Positions 9,928-17,292 of a stretch of 64,000 bases of DNA are shown here, piece by piece; position 1 is the first letter of the stretch, and every line of letters begins with the position of its first letter. The DNA comes from Allosphingosinicella indica (lineage in GTDB: Bacteria; Pseudomonadota; Alphaproteobacteria; Sphingomonadales; Sphingomonadaceae). The notes beneath the pieces were generated by a model. It ran no database searches and was not told the DNA's origin. It saw only the letters and a list, made by a program, of their open reading frames with translations. The stretch is from contig NZ_LT840185.1 of the NCBI RefSeq assembly GCF_900177405.1, forward strand, positions 1,355,501 through 1,419,500, given 5' to 3'. A program made the position numbers and the translations under genes.

Positions 9928-11234
9928 TCGCTGGAGAGGTCGAGCCGATCCTTGTCGGCGAAACCGGTGTAGGGAGAGGTGATGACGCGCTCGCCGGGCT
10001 CGAGCCCTTCGAGAACCTCAATGAAATCGGCGTTGCGGCGACCGAGGCGCACGGGGCGCTTGACTGCCTCGCCGCCGCCCGGCGCGACGACGAAGACATA
10101 GGCGCCGCCGGTCTCGTTGTAGAAGGCGCCGTTGGGGATCAGCAGCGCCGGCGACGGATCGCCCAGCGTCAGGCGCATCTGCAGCGTCTGGCCGCGCTGG
10201 ACCTGCTCGGGCTCCGCGCCGGTGAAGCCGAGATCGACCTCGAACGTGCCGTTGCGGACCTGCGGATAGATTTTCGCGACTTTCAACTGATAGGTCTTGC
10301 CGCCCCATTCGGCGGTGGCGATCTGCCCTGGCTGGACGCGACCAAGATAGAATTCGTCGACCTGCGCGACGAGCTTGTTGCGGCCCGCGCTGTCGATCTG
10401 GCCGAGGCGCTCGCCGCGGTTCATCGACTGGCCGACCTGGATCGAGAAAGCGGTGAGCTGGCCCGAGACCGGCGCGCGCAGGTTCAGCGCGTCGAGCGTG
10501 GCGCGCGCGATGTCGAGGCTGCCGGCGAGCGAGGCGTTGGAGGCGCGGAGCTGGGCGAGCTGGCTCGATTGCAGCCGCTCGTTCACCGCCTGCGCGCGGC
10601 GCAGCACCTCGGCGCGCTCCTTGTTGGAGCGATATTCGTCCTCGCTGTCGCGAAACGTCTTGCCCGCGACGAAGCCCTTGTCGGCCAGCGGCTTCTGCAC
10701 CTCATATTGGCGCCGCGCCTTGTCGGCGGCGAGCTGCGCCTCGATTACCGAGCGCTCGTCCTGGATGCGGGTCTGCGCGAGCGCGAGCTCTTGGCTGCGC
10801 ATCGAGTTGATCTCACGCGAGACTTCGGTCTGGCGCGCGAGCAGGTTGAGCTGGAGATCGGAATTGGAGAGGACGGCGAGGAGCTGGCCCTGCTGGACCA
10901 TCGCGCCGTCTTCGACCATCACCTTCTCGACCCGGCCGCCCTCGACCGCATCGAGATAGACGGTGACGAGCGGGGTGACGCGGGCGCGGAGCGGCAGGAA
11001 GTCGTCGAACCGGCCCTTGCGCACTTCGGATATGGTGAGGCGGCTGGTCGCCACCGTCTGGCTCGCAGCGTCCGGCGCCATCGTATAGAAGCCGGCCGCG
11101 CCGATCGCGAGCAGCGCCGCGCCGATGCCGATCTTGACCTGCTTCGACAGACCCTTCTTCTCGACGACACGGTCCATCGCGCCGCCGGTCACCGGCGCGT
11201 CGCCTTCGTGCGATTTCATGGTGATGACGCTCAT
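9924..11234 (-). CDS. HlyD/MacA-type periplasmic membrane-fusion (adaptor) protein
   Basis: 436 residues from ATG 11234 (MSVITMKSHEGD). The open frame extends 76 codons further upstream, but that part runs through the promoter region and has no fusion-protein character. The chosen start has AGGGG about 9 bases ahead and lies about 19 bases after the predicted sigma-54 transcription start. A cytoplasmic N-tail and one membrane helix (about 33-52) are followed by a lipoyl/barrel-sandwich half (VEKVMVEDGAMVQQGQLL), a long alpha-helical hairpin rich in Gln/Arg/Glu (about 125-230), the second lipoyl half and a beta-barrel domain. It would bridge the permeases to an outer-membrane channel. No outer-membrane factor gene is in the window. 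Confidence 0.93.
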   Translation of the reverse strand: MSVITMKSHEGDAPVTGGAMDRVVEKKGLSKQVKIGIGAALLAIGAAGFYTMAPDAASQTVATSRLTISEVRKGRFDDFLPLRARVTPLVTVYLDAVEGGRVEKVMVEDGAMVQQGQLLAVLSNSDLQLNLLARQTEVSREINSMRSQELALAQTRIQDERSVIEAQLAADKARRQYEVQKPLADKGFVAGKTFRDSEDEYRSNKERAEVLRRAQAVNERLQSSQLAQLRASNASLAGSLDIARATLDALNLRAPVSGQLTAFSIQVGQSMNRGERLGQIDSAGRNKLVAQVDEFYLGRVQPGQIATAEWGGKTYQLKVAKIYPQVRNGTFEVDLGFTGAEPEQVQRGQTLQMRLTLGDPSPALLIPNGAFYNETGGAYVFVVAPGGGEAVKRPVRLGRRNADFIEVLEGLEPGERVITSPYTGFADKDRLDLSSE

Positions 11235-11264
11235 CTTAGCTGCCCCTGTGGAAATCCGTCCCTC

Positions 11265-11279
11265 GCAAGGCGCGTGCCA
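11265..11279 (-). promoter_or_regulatory. Sigma-54 (RpoN) promoter of the export operon
   Basis: Read on the minus strand this is TGGCACG-CGCC-TTGC, an exact match to the RpoN consensus. The -24 GG and -12 GC are separated by exactly 10 bases. Predicted transcription start is about 11253, 19 bases before the hlyD-like ATG. The operator pair at 11321-11357 lies about 42 bases upstream of the -24 element, a usual activator position. rpoN itself is encoded at 43724-45226. Confidence 0.85.
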
Positions 11280-11320
11280 GAAGCGAGGGGCGGATTTCCT
11301 GCCGGTGCGACCGGATACGG

Positions 11321-11357
11321 TGTCCGAAACCGGACAGAAACTGTTCGCGAACGGACA
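11321..11357. promoter_or_regulatory. Paired palindromic operators upstream of the export operon
   Basis: Two 16-base sites of the form TGTCCG-N4-CGGACA. The first, 11321-11336 (TGTCCGAAACCGGACA), is perfect. The second, 11342-11357 (TGTTCGCGAACGGACA), has one changed base. Their starts are 21 bases apart, two helical turns, so two regulator dimers would bind on the same face. The same arrangement recurs at 11652-11688. The likely binder is the NtrC-type regulator encoded at 11742-13148; this is inference. Confidence 0.75.
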
Positions 11358-11358
11358 A

Positions 11359-11526
11359 TCACGCGCGGACGTATTCGCACATCGGCGCCATCGCGGCCCG
11401 GCTGCACTTCTGCACCGATTCCACCTTGGGCTTGCCGGCCTGCACCGGCTCCAGCGCGACACTCGTCATCACGACGGGTGCAAGCATCCCGAGCGTCACG
11501 AACGCGATGGTTTCCAGCTTCGGCAT
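11359..11526 (-). CDS. Small secreted or membrane-anchored protein of unknown function
   Basis: 55 residues from ATG 11526, which has GGAGTAAGGA directly upstream. The N-terminal half is a hydrophobic signal-like segment (about residues 5-28, ending PVQA). The short mature part is basic and has two cysteines (KCSRAAMAPMCEYVRA). The gene sits in the divergent control region, on the hlyD side, between the two operator pairs. No family recognised. The good ribosome-binding site supports it, but the short length means it could be spurious. It might be a small inducer, sensor or membrane component of the neighbouring system. Confidence 0.5.
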   Translation of the reverse strand: MPKLETIAFVTLGMLAPVVMTSVALEPVQAGKPKVESVQKCSRAAMAPMCEYVRA

Positions 11527-11651
11527 TGTCCTTACTCCGTTGGCGGGATGGATTCCCCGCCGCTTACCCAGCATCAGCCGTGCCAAGCGCTGCGGAGCGC
11601 GGATTTGAGCCATTTTCGGGGCATGCTCTGGCCGGAAGCCCGGCGGCAAAT

Positions 11652-11688
11652 TGTCCGGAAACGGACGGGGTCCGTCCGCGGGCGGACA
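11652..11688. promoter_or_regulatory. Paired palindromic operators upstream of the response-regulator gene
   Basis: Two sites of the TGTCCG-N4-CGGACA type: 11652-11667 (TGTCCGGAAACGGACG) and 11673-11688 (CGTCCGCGGGCGGACA), each with one altered outer base. Starts are 21 bases apart, matching the other pair. The proximal site ends only 4 bases before the -24 element at 11693. This is too close for normal enhancer looping and suggests negative autoregulation here or action at a distance on the opposite promoter. Confidence 0.7.
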
Positions 11689-11692
11689 GTGC

Positions 11693-11708
11693 TGGCACGG
11701 AAATTGTT
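11693..11708 (+). promoter_or_regulatory. Sigma-54 promoter of the two-component system genes
   Basis: TGGCACG-GAAA-TTGT: the -24 part is perfect, and the -12 dinucleotide is GT instead of GC, with the correct 10-base spacing. Predicted start is near 11719, followed by AGGAGG at 11731 and the GTG start at 11742. It drives the response regulator and probably the kinase, making the system autoregulated. Confidence 0.75.
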
Positions 11709-11741
11709 TGTGCAGCGGCGTTGAGCGAATAGGAGGAAGAC

Positions 11742-13148
11742 GTGACCCGGGGGCAGACTTTCAAACGCTGCATCATCGTCGACGACGATCCCGACATCCT
11801 GCTGTCCGCCCGGCTGCTGCTGCGCGACCTGTTCGAGGAAGTCGCGACCTTCCAGACGCCCGAGGAGGCAATGGCGGCGATGGACGAGGCGCTGCCCGAC
11901 GTCGTCCTTCTCGACGCCAACTTCGGCCGCGGCGCGACCAATGCGGCCGAGGGCTTTCATTGGCTGACCGAGATATTGAAGCACGATCCCGACGCGGTGG
12001 TGGTGATGATCACCGCGCATGGCGGCGTGCAGATCGCGGTCGAGGCGATGAAGCGCGGCGCGACCGACTTCATTTCCAAGCCCTGGTCCAACGAGCGGCT
12101 GCTGGCGACGGTGCGCACTGCCGCCGCGCTCCGCAACACGCGCGAGGAGGCGACGACCGAGCGCAAGCGCGCCGCGGTGATCGCCACGCCGGCGGGCGGA
12201 TCGGAGACGCCGATCCTCGGCAATTCGCCCGGCATGGCGCGCGTCTTCTCGCTGATCGAGCGCGCTGCGCCGACCGAGGCGAACGTGCTGATCCTCGGCG
12301 AGAATGGCACCGGCAAGGAGCTCGTCGCGCGCGCGCTGCACGAGAAATCGCGCCGCGCGGGCAACGTCTTCGTCTCGGTCGATCTCGGCGCGGTCGCCGA
12401 GAATCTCTTCGAAAGCGAGTTGTTCGGCCATGTGAAGGGTGCGTTCACCGATGCGCGGGGGGACCGGATCGGGCGGCTGCAGGCGGCGAACGGCGGCACT
12501 CTGTTCCTCGACGAGGTCGGCAATCTGCCGCTTCACCTCCAGCCCAAGCTGCTGACCGCGCTCGAGCAGCGCGAGGTGACGCCGGTCGGCGCCAACCGGC
12601 CGGTGCCGATCGACGTCCGCGTCATCGCCGCGACCAACCTGCCGCCCGACCGGCTCGCCGACGAGGGGCTGTTTCGCCAGGATCTGCTGTTCCGGCTCAA
12701 CACGGTGGAGATCGACCTGCCTCCGCTGCGCGATCGCCGCCGCGACGTGCCGATGCTCGTCGATCATTTCACCGGCTTCTACAGCCGGAAATACGGCAAG
12801 CCGCCGCGCGCCATCCCCGCCGATGTCGCGCGCGCGCTCGAGGAATATGATTGGCCCGGCAACGTCCGCGCGCTCCGCCACGCATGCGAACGCGCGGTGA
12901 TCCTGGGAGACGGCGAGGCGTTCACCGTCGATGATTTCTCGCTGTCGCGTGCTGCAGCGCCGCGCCCCGCCGCGGCGACGGTGCCGGCTGCGCCTTCCGG
13001 CGGCGACGATCTCAATCTGGAACGCGCCGAGCGTAACATGATCGAGGCGGCGTTGAAGCGCCACGGCTACAACATCTCGCTTGCCGCGCAGGATCTGGGT
13101 CTCACCCGCGCCTCGCTCTACCGTCGGATGGAAAAGCATGGGCTTTGA
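11742..13148 (+). CDS. NtrC-family sigma-54-dependent response regulator
   Basis: 468 residues. The GTG start is fixed by AGGAGGAAGA just upstream. Receiver domain (1-125): acidic pocket DDD at 14-16, phospho-acceptor D58, conserved K113. AAA+ domain (about 155-390): Walker A GENGTGKE at 186-193, Walker B TLFLDE at 253-258, arginine-finger region RQDLLFRL. Fis-type helix-turn-helix at the C-terminus (about 430-468, NISLAAQDLGLTRASLYRRM). The sigma-54 contact loop reads GAFTDA (233-238) instead of GAFTGA. It is divergent from the export operon and 48 bases upstream of its kinase. Expected to bind the TGTCCG-N4-CGGACA pairs and activate both sigma-54 promoters. Confidence 0.95.
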   Translation: MTRGQTFKRCIIVDDDPDILLSARLLLRDLFEEVATFQTPEEAMAAMDEALPDVVLLDANFGRGATNAAEGFHWLTEILKHDPDAVVVMITAHGGVQIAVEAMKRGATDFISKPWSNERLLATVRTAAALRNTREEATTERKRAAVIATPAGGSETPILGNSPGMARVFSLIERAAPTEANVLILGENGTGKELVARALHEKSRRAGNVFVSVDLGAVAENLFESELFGHVKGAFTDARGDRIGRLQAANGGTLFLDEVGNLPLHLQPKLLTALEQREVTPVGANRPVPIDVRVIAATNLPPDRLADEGLFRQDLLFRLNTVEIDLPPLRDRRRDVPMLVDHFTGFYSRKYGKPPRAIPADVARALEEYDWPGNVRALRHACERAVILGDGEAFTVDDFSLSRAAAPRPAAATVPAAPSGGDDLNLERAERNMIEAALKRHGYNISLAAQDLGLTRASLYRRMEKHGL

Positions 13149-13196
13149 TCGCGGCGCCGGTTCCTACCGTCTGCCGCTAACCAGCGAGACGTTCGG

Positions 13197-14537
13197 ATGA
13201 ACTTCCGCCGGCGCTTCCTGTCCGGCCTCGCGTGGCGCGTCGGGCTGCTCGTCGCGGCGGTCTACGGGCTCGTCTGGACGTTCGGCACCGAAGGGCTGGG
13301 CGCGGCACGGCTTGTCGCGGGCATGCTCACACTCGGTGCGGTGGCGGGGCTGTGGCGCTACATCCAGCGCACCAATGTCGAGCTGGCGCGCTTCGTCGAT
13401 GCGGTGCGCTTCGGCGATCTCAGCCAGGGCTTCAGCCACCGCCACGAAGGCAGCGGATTCGGCGAGATCGGCGAAGCGCTCGAGGATGCGATGACCAAGC
13501 TGCGCGCCGAGCGCAACCGGCTGACCGACGCCAGCCGCTTCTACGAATCGGTGCTCGACGATGCGCCGACGCCGCTCATCACCATCGACGAGGAAGGCCG
13601 CGTCGAGCTCGCCAACAAGGCGGCACGGCGGCTGATGGTCCGCCACAGCGGCGTCCGCGTCGCCGATTTCCAGATCTACGGCGACGCCTTCGCCAAGAGC
13701 CTGACCGAGCTCCCTGTCGGCCGCGCGCGGCTGCTGCCGGTGATGCTGGAGAGCTTGCCGCAATCGGCAATGGTGACGGCGGCATCGGTGCACCGGCTCG
13801 GCGGGCAGGTGCGCGTCATCGCGATGCAGCCGATCCAGGGCGAGCTCAACGCGGTCGAGCTGGCCGCGCAGAGCGATCTGGTGCGCGTGCTGACCCACGA
13901 GATCATGAACTCGATGACGCCGGTCACCTCGCTCGCGCAGACCGCGGCGAAGCTGATGGCCGATGCCGAAAAGGGCGACGCCCGCGCGGTCGCCGATGCG
14001 CGCATGGCGATTGATACGCTCGCCCGCCGCGCCGACGGGGTGATGCATTTCGTCGAAAGCTACCGCCAGATCAGCCGTACGCCGGAGATCCGCGTGCAGA
14101 CCTTCGCCGCCGAGCCTTGGGCGGCGGAGCTGGTCCGCATCGCGTGCGCGGCCGATGCGGACGGCAAGGTGGATTTCCAGCTCGACGTCACGCCGGACGA
14201 TTTGCCGGTCGAGCTCGATCCCGATTTGATGAGCCAGGTCCTGATCAACCTGATGAAGAATGGTGCGGAGGCGGCTTCGGGGCATAGCGACAAGCCGGTG
14301 GTGCGTCTGTCGTTCAGCCTCACCAACCGCGGCCGCATCCAGATCGAGGTGGGCGACAACGGCCCGGGCGTGCCCGAATCGATCCGCAAGGACGTGTTCC
14401 TGCCCTTCTTCACCACCAAGGCGAAGGGCACCGGCGTCGGCCTCAGCCTCGCACGGCAGATCGTGCTCGCCCACCGCGGCTCGATCGCGCTGACCGAAAG
14501 CGCCGAGGGCGGCGCCGCGTTCCGGATACTGATCTAG
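13197..14537 (+). CDS. Membrane sensor histidine kinase (partner of the NtrC-type regulator)
   Basis: 446 residues. Two membrane helices (about 11-29 and 38-57) enclose only a very short periplasmic loop, so sensing is probably within the membrane or through partner proteins. A PAS-like domain follows (about 112-220, PTPLITIDEEGRVELAN). The phosphorylated histidine is H234 in VLTHEIMNSMTP, the NtrY-like HEIMN form. The ATPase domain has N (LMKNGAEAA), G1 (VGDNGPGVP), F (FLPFFTTK) and G2 (GTGVGLSLA) boxes. Its stop overlaps the convergent flavoprotein stop in CTAG. The intramembrane-sensor layout is typical of kinases paired with MacB-like exporters. Confidence 0.93.
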   Translation: MNFRRRFLSGLAWRVGLLVAAVYGLVWTFGTEGLGAARLVAGMLTLGAVAGLWRYIQRTNVELARFVDAVRFGDLSQGFSHRHEGSGFGEIGEALEDAMTKLRAERNRLTDASRFYESVLDDAPTPLITIDEEGRVELANKAARRLMVRHSGVRVADFQIYGDAFAKSLTELPVGRARLLPVMLESLPQSAMVTAASVHRLGGQVRVIAMQPIQGELNAVELAAQSDLVRVLTHEIMNSMTPVTSLAQTAAKLMADAEKGDARAVADARMAIDTLARRADGVMHFVESYRQISRTPEIRVQTFAAEPWAAELVRIACAADADGKVDFQLDVTPDDLPVELDPDLMSQVLINLMKNGAEAASGHSDKPVVRLSFSLTNRGRIQIEVGDNGPGVPESIRKDVFLPFFTTKAKGTGVGLSLARQIVLAHRGSIALTESAEGGAAFRILI

Positions 14538-15826
14538 GCGACCCGCTCCGCCATCGCCTGCACCTGGACGCGGATGTCCGGCACCGCGACGATCTCCCAC
14601 AGCGCGCCCTTGGTCAGCGGGCCGACCGCGCGGAGCTGCGCATCGGCGCTGCCGTCGGCGTGAAGCACGCGGCCTTCGCCATCGACGTCGATGCCCAGCC
14701 GCAGCGTGTCGGGGCGGATGCGGCCCGCGCCGAGCAGCGCGTCGAGCAGCGGATCGCCCGCCTTGCGAATGTCGGCGAGCGGCCCGGTGCAATTGACGAT
14801 GCGTGCCACTTTGATCGTCTCGACAGATACGGAGCCGCGCGGTTGCCAGCGCACTTCGGCGCGATCGCCGGCGAGATCGGCGCCGAGAATGCGTCCGCCT
14901 GCAAAGCGAAGGCGCCCCGCTTTCTCCATGCCCGCGATCCGCGCCGCGACGGAGGGGGCGATGCGGTGGCGATGCACGTCCCACCACGGGCGGAGGTGAC
15001 GGAGGAAGCGCTCGCGATCCGCGTCGCTGCCTTCACGCCACAACCGCTGGGTCACCGGGCGGAGCCGGTCCACCGCCGCGCGCCAACCGAGCGCCTCGGC
15101 CGTCTCGCGGACCTCGCGAAGCAGCGCTGATCCCTTCGGCGGCGCGGGCGGATCGTTCACCGGTGTTACCGGGCCGGGTTCGACGTGCGCGCGCGGCGCG
15201 AGGCCGCGGCGCGAGAGCGCCAGCGTGGATCCTTCGAAGCCCGCGCTGTCGAGGATCAGCGCCATGTCGATCGCAGTGAGCCCGGTGCCGATCAGCATCA
15301 CCGCATCGTCGGGCCCGAGACCGGCGGCGACATCGACCGCCCATGGATCGGAAACATAGAGCGGGCTGGCGCGCAGCGCGGCGGAGAGCCCGCCTGGAGT
15401 CGCCGGCGGCAAATTGCCGACCGCCAGCACCGCAGCATCCGCTTGGATCACGCGCCCGTCGGCCAGCGTCACGTCTGCCCCGCCCGGCGCGATCGCCACG
15501 GCCTCGCCGCGCACGATCTCGACGCCCGCTTCGGCAAGCTGCTCGGCGATGTAGCGGCCATAGAGCTTGCGCGGCGCGAAGCCGGCCGCATCGCCGCCAT
15601 GCCGCACGAACCATTCGGCGAAGTGCGATGGCGCATCGGCAAACGCGCTCATGCTCCCGGCGCGGACGTTGAGGAGATGATCGTCGTAGCGGGTCGCATA
15701 AGCGACGCCGCGCCCGGGCTGGCCGGCGCGCTCGATCAGGATCGGATGCGCGCCCGCCCGCTTGAGCGCGATTGCCTGCGCGGCGCCCGTATAGCCGCCG
15801 CCGATGACCGCGACGCGGCGGCTCAT
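14534..15826 (-). CDS. FAD/NAD(P)-binding protein (COG4529-like)
   Basis: 430 residues. ATG 15826 overlaps the Rrf2 stop as ATGA; the frame is open upstream only as a shadow of the Rrf2 gene. It starts with a dinucleotide-binding motif (VAVIGGGYTG, residues 5-14) and has a second glycine-rich motif (VMLIGTGLTAIDMAL) and a C-terminal NCTGP segment, as in the FAD-NAD(P)-binding family of uncharacterised reductases or hydroxylases. Co-transcription with an Fe-S-type Rrf2 regulator suggests a redox or sulfur/nitrosative-stress role. The substrate is unknown. Confidence 0.85.
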   Translation of the reverse strand: MSRRVAVIGGGYTGAAQAIALKRAGAHPILIERAGQPGRGVAYATRYDDHLLNVRAGSMSAFADAPSHFAEWFVRHGGDAAGFAPRKLYGRYIAEQLAEAGVEIVRGEAVAIAPGGADVTLADGRVIQADAAVLAVGNLPPATPGGLSAALRASPLYVSDPWAVDVAAGLGPDDAVMLIGTGLTAIDMALILDSAGFEGSTLALSRRGLAPRAHVEPGPVTPVNDPPAPPKGSALLREVRETAEALGWRAAVDRLRPVTQRLWREGSDADRERFLRHLRPWWDVHRHRIAPSVAARIAGMEKAGRLRFAGGRILGADLAGDRAEVRWQPRGSVSVETIKVARIVNCTGPLADIRKAGDPLLDALLGAGRIRPDTLRLGIDVDGEGRVLHADGSADAQLRAVGPLTKGALWEIVAVPDIRVQVQAMAERVA

Positions 15827-16266
15827 GCGGCCTGCACCGCGGACGGCTCGGCGATCTCGGGCACCGGATCGGCGAGGGTCAGCCCGTCGAGGATGCGCGC
15901 GGTCTCGTCGCGCACCATCAGCATTACGCGGTGGAGGCGGCAGCGATCCTCGTCGATGCAATTCTCGCACTTCTCATAGGCGCGGCGGCTGGCGCAGGGC
16001 AGCAGGCCGAGCGATCCGCGCGTCAGGCGTACGATCTCGCCGTAGCTGATCTCGTGCGGCGGTCGGGCGAGCCAATAGCCGCCCTCGCGCCCGCGCAGCG
16101 AATTGACCAGCCCCTCGCGCCGCATCTCGGACAGCATCACGGTCAGGAACTTGGACGGGATGGCCTGCGCCTCTGCGATCTCGGCAAGCTGCACCGGCCC
16201 TGCGCCATAGCGATCGGCAAGGTGGAGGAGCGCCCGGATTGTATACCGAGTTCGTTGAGAAAGCAT
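15823..16266 (-). CDS. Rrf2-family transcriptional regulator with Fe-S ligand cysteines
   Basis: 147 residues from ATG 16266, preferred over the GTG six bases upstream because AAGGGG is correctly spaced from the ATG. N-terminal winged helix (RTRYTIRALLHLADRYG, SKFLTVMLSEMRREGLV). Four cysteines, C91, C100, C103 and C109, cluster in the loop where IscR/NsrR-type regulators hold an Fe-S cluster. The spacing resembles NsrR/RsrR-like proteins more than IscR. It likely senses NO or redox state and controls the overlapping flavoprotein gene and itself. Confidence 0.88.
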   Translation of the reverse strand: MLSQRTRYTIRALLHLADRYGAGPVQLAEIAEAQAIPSKFLTVMLSEMRREGLVNSLRGREGGYWLARPPHEISYGEIVRLTRGSLGLLPCASRRAYEKCENCIDEDRCRLHRVMLMVRDETARILDGLTLADPVPEIAEPSAVQAA

Positions 16267-16398
16267 CGCCACCCCTTGGGCGTTTGCCTCCGGCTTTGCA
16301 ACCTTTCCCCCGTGAAACCCGCATGCACGCCGTGTTTCGCTTTATATCCCGGTGATTTCGGGGCATGATCGCGGCGGTCGGGGCAGGAGATTGGCGCT

Positions 16399-16773
16399 AT
16401 GAACGGCGGCGAAAAGGTGCTGGTGGTCGACGACGACGAGGATGTCCGCGCCACCATCCGTCAGCTTCTCGAGACGCTGGGCTATGCGCCGATCGAGGCA
16501 GCGGACGGCGATGCCGCGATCGCGCTGCTGAAGGAAGAGCGTCCCGACGTGGTGATCCTCGATTATGCGATGCCGGGCATGGACGGCGCCGAACTCGCGC
16601 GCCGCGCAAAGGATATCCATCCGGGCATTCCGGTGATTTTCGCCAGCGGCTTCGCGGAGGAGCGCGCGATCAAGAAGGCGGTGGGGCCTGACGTGCCGCT
16701 GCTCCACAAGCCGTTCCAGCTTGCCGAGATGGCCGAACTGATCGAGCAGCGGCTGAAGCATCCGGCGCGCTGA
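16399..16773 (+). CDS. Single-domain response regulator (receiver only)
   Basis: 124 residues that contain only a receiver domain: acidic residues DDD at 11-13, phospho-acceptor D55 (VVILDYAMPGMDG) and conserved lysine in LLHKPF. AGGAG about 8 bases upstream supports the start. There is no output domain, so it acts by protein contact or as a phosphate relay. The hybrid kinase at 17293-19026 is a nearby candidate partner. Its last 104 bases overlap the hemerythrin-like gene on the other strand. Confidence 0.9.
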   Translation: MNGGEKVLVVDDDEDVRATIRQLLETLGYAPIEAADGDAAIALLKEERPDVVILDYAMPGMDGAELARRAKDIHPGIPVIFASGFAEERAIKKAVGPDVPLLHKPFQLAEMAELIEQRLKHPAR

Positions 16774-17194
16774 CGCACGACGCCAGCACGTCGAGCAGCG
16801 GATAGAGCTCCTCCTCCTCGCGCGCGATGCGGATCGCGAGCGCATCCAGGATGGCGCTGGTAGCGGCGCGAAACGCGGGCCAATCGGCCGCCGCCGCGGT
16901 GCCGGTCCATTGCCGGTCGTAAGCGGCATAGTCGCGCGACAGGGCGCCCATCTCAGCCACGAACCGGTCGGCCACCGCCGCCGCCCTCGCATCCTGACCC
17001 GCGCGTATCCGCGGATACATCATCCAGTCCTCGCCATTGAGATGCGCGGTGAGCAGCGCCGAGAAGCGCTGGCGCAGAGCGAATAGGATGGAGGGATCGG
17101 GCGGCTTTCCCTGTGCGACCACCATGCGAAGCTGGCGGGCGGCCTGGTCGATCAAGCGATGTTCGCGGCGGAAGGGAAGGGTGGGGGGCGGCAA
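16670..17194 (-). CDS. Hemerythrin HHE-domain protein
   Basis: About 174 residues; the start is uncertain (TTG 17194 is the most upstream option and has no clear ribosome-binding site). The four-helix iron-binding motif is visible: REHRLIDQ near the N-terminus, HLNGEDWMMYP in helix 2 and EEEELYPLL in the last helix. The final ~34 residues are low-complexity Ala/Arg/Pro and are encoded opposite the receiver gene, so the functional domain ends near residue 140. Such proteins bind a di-iron centre and often take part in oxygen or NO sensing, which would fit the Rrf2 gene nearby. Confidence 0.75.
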   Translation of the reverse strand: MPPPTLPFRREHRLIDQAARQLRMVVAQGKPPDPSILFALRQRFSALLTAHLNGEDWMMYPRIRAGQDARAAAVADRFVAEMGALSRDYAAYDRQWTGTAAAADWPAFRAATSAILDALAIRIAREEEELYPLLDVLASCVSAPDASAAARSVRPSRQAGTACGAAARQAPPPS

Positions 17195-17292
17195 GGCAAG
17201 GGTCCGGAAACAGGATCGGCTTCTTCCTGTTCCGCGATAGAGCCGACGGCCAAAGGCGCGGTTGCGCGGGGCACCCGTAATCGCCGCAGGCT

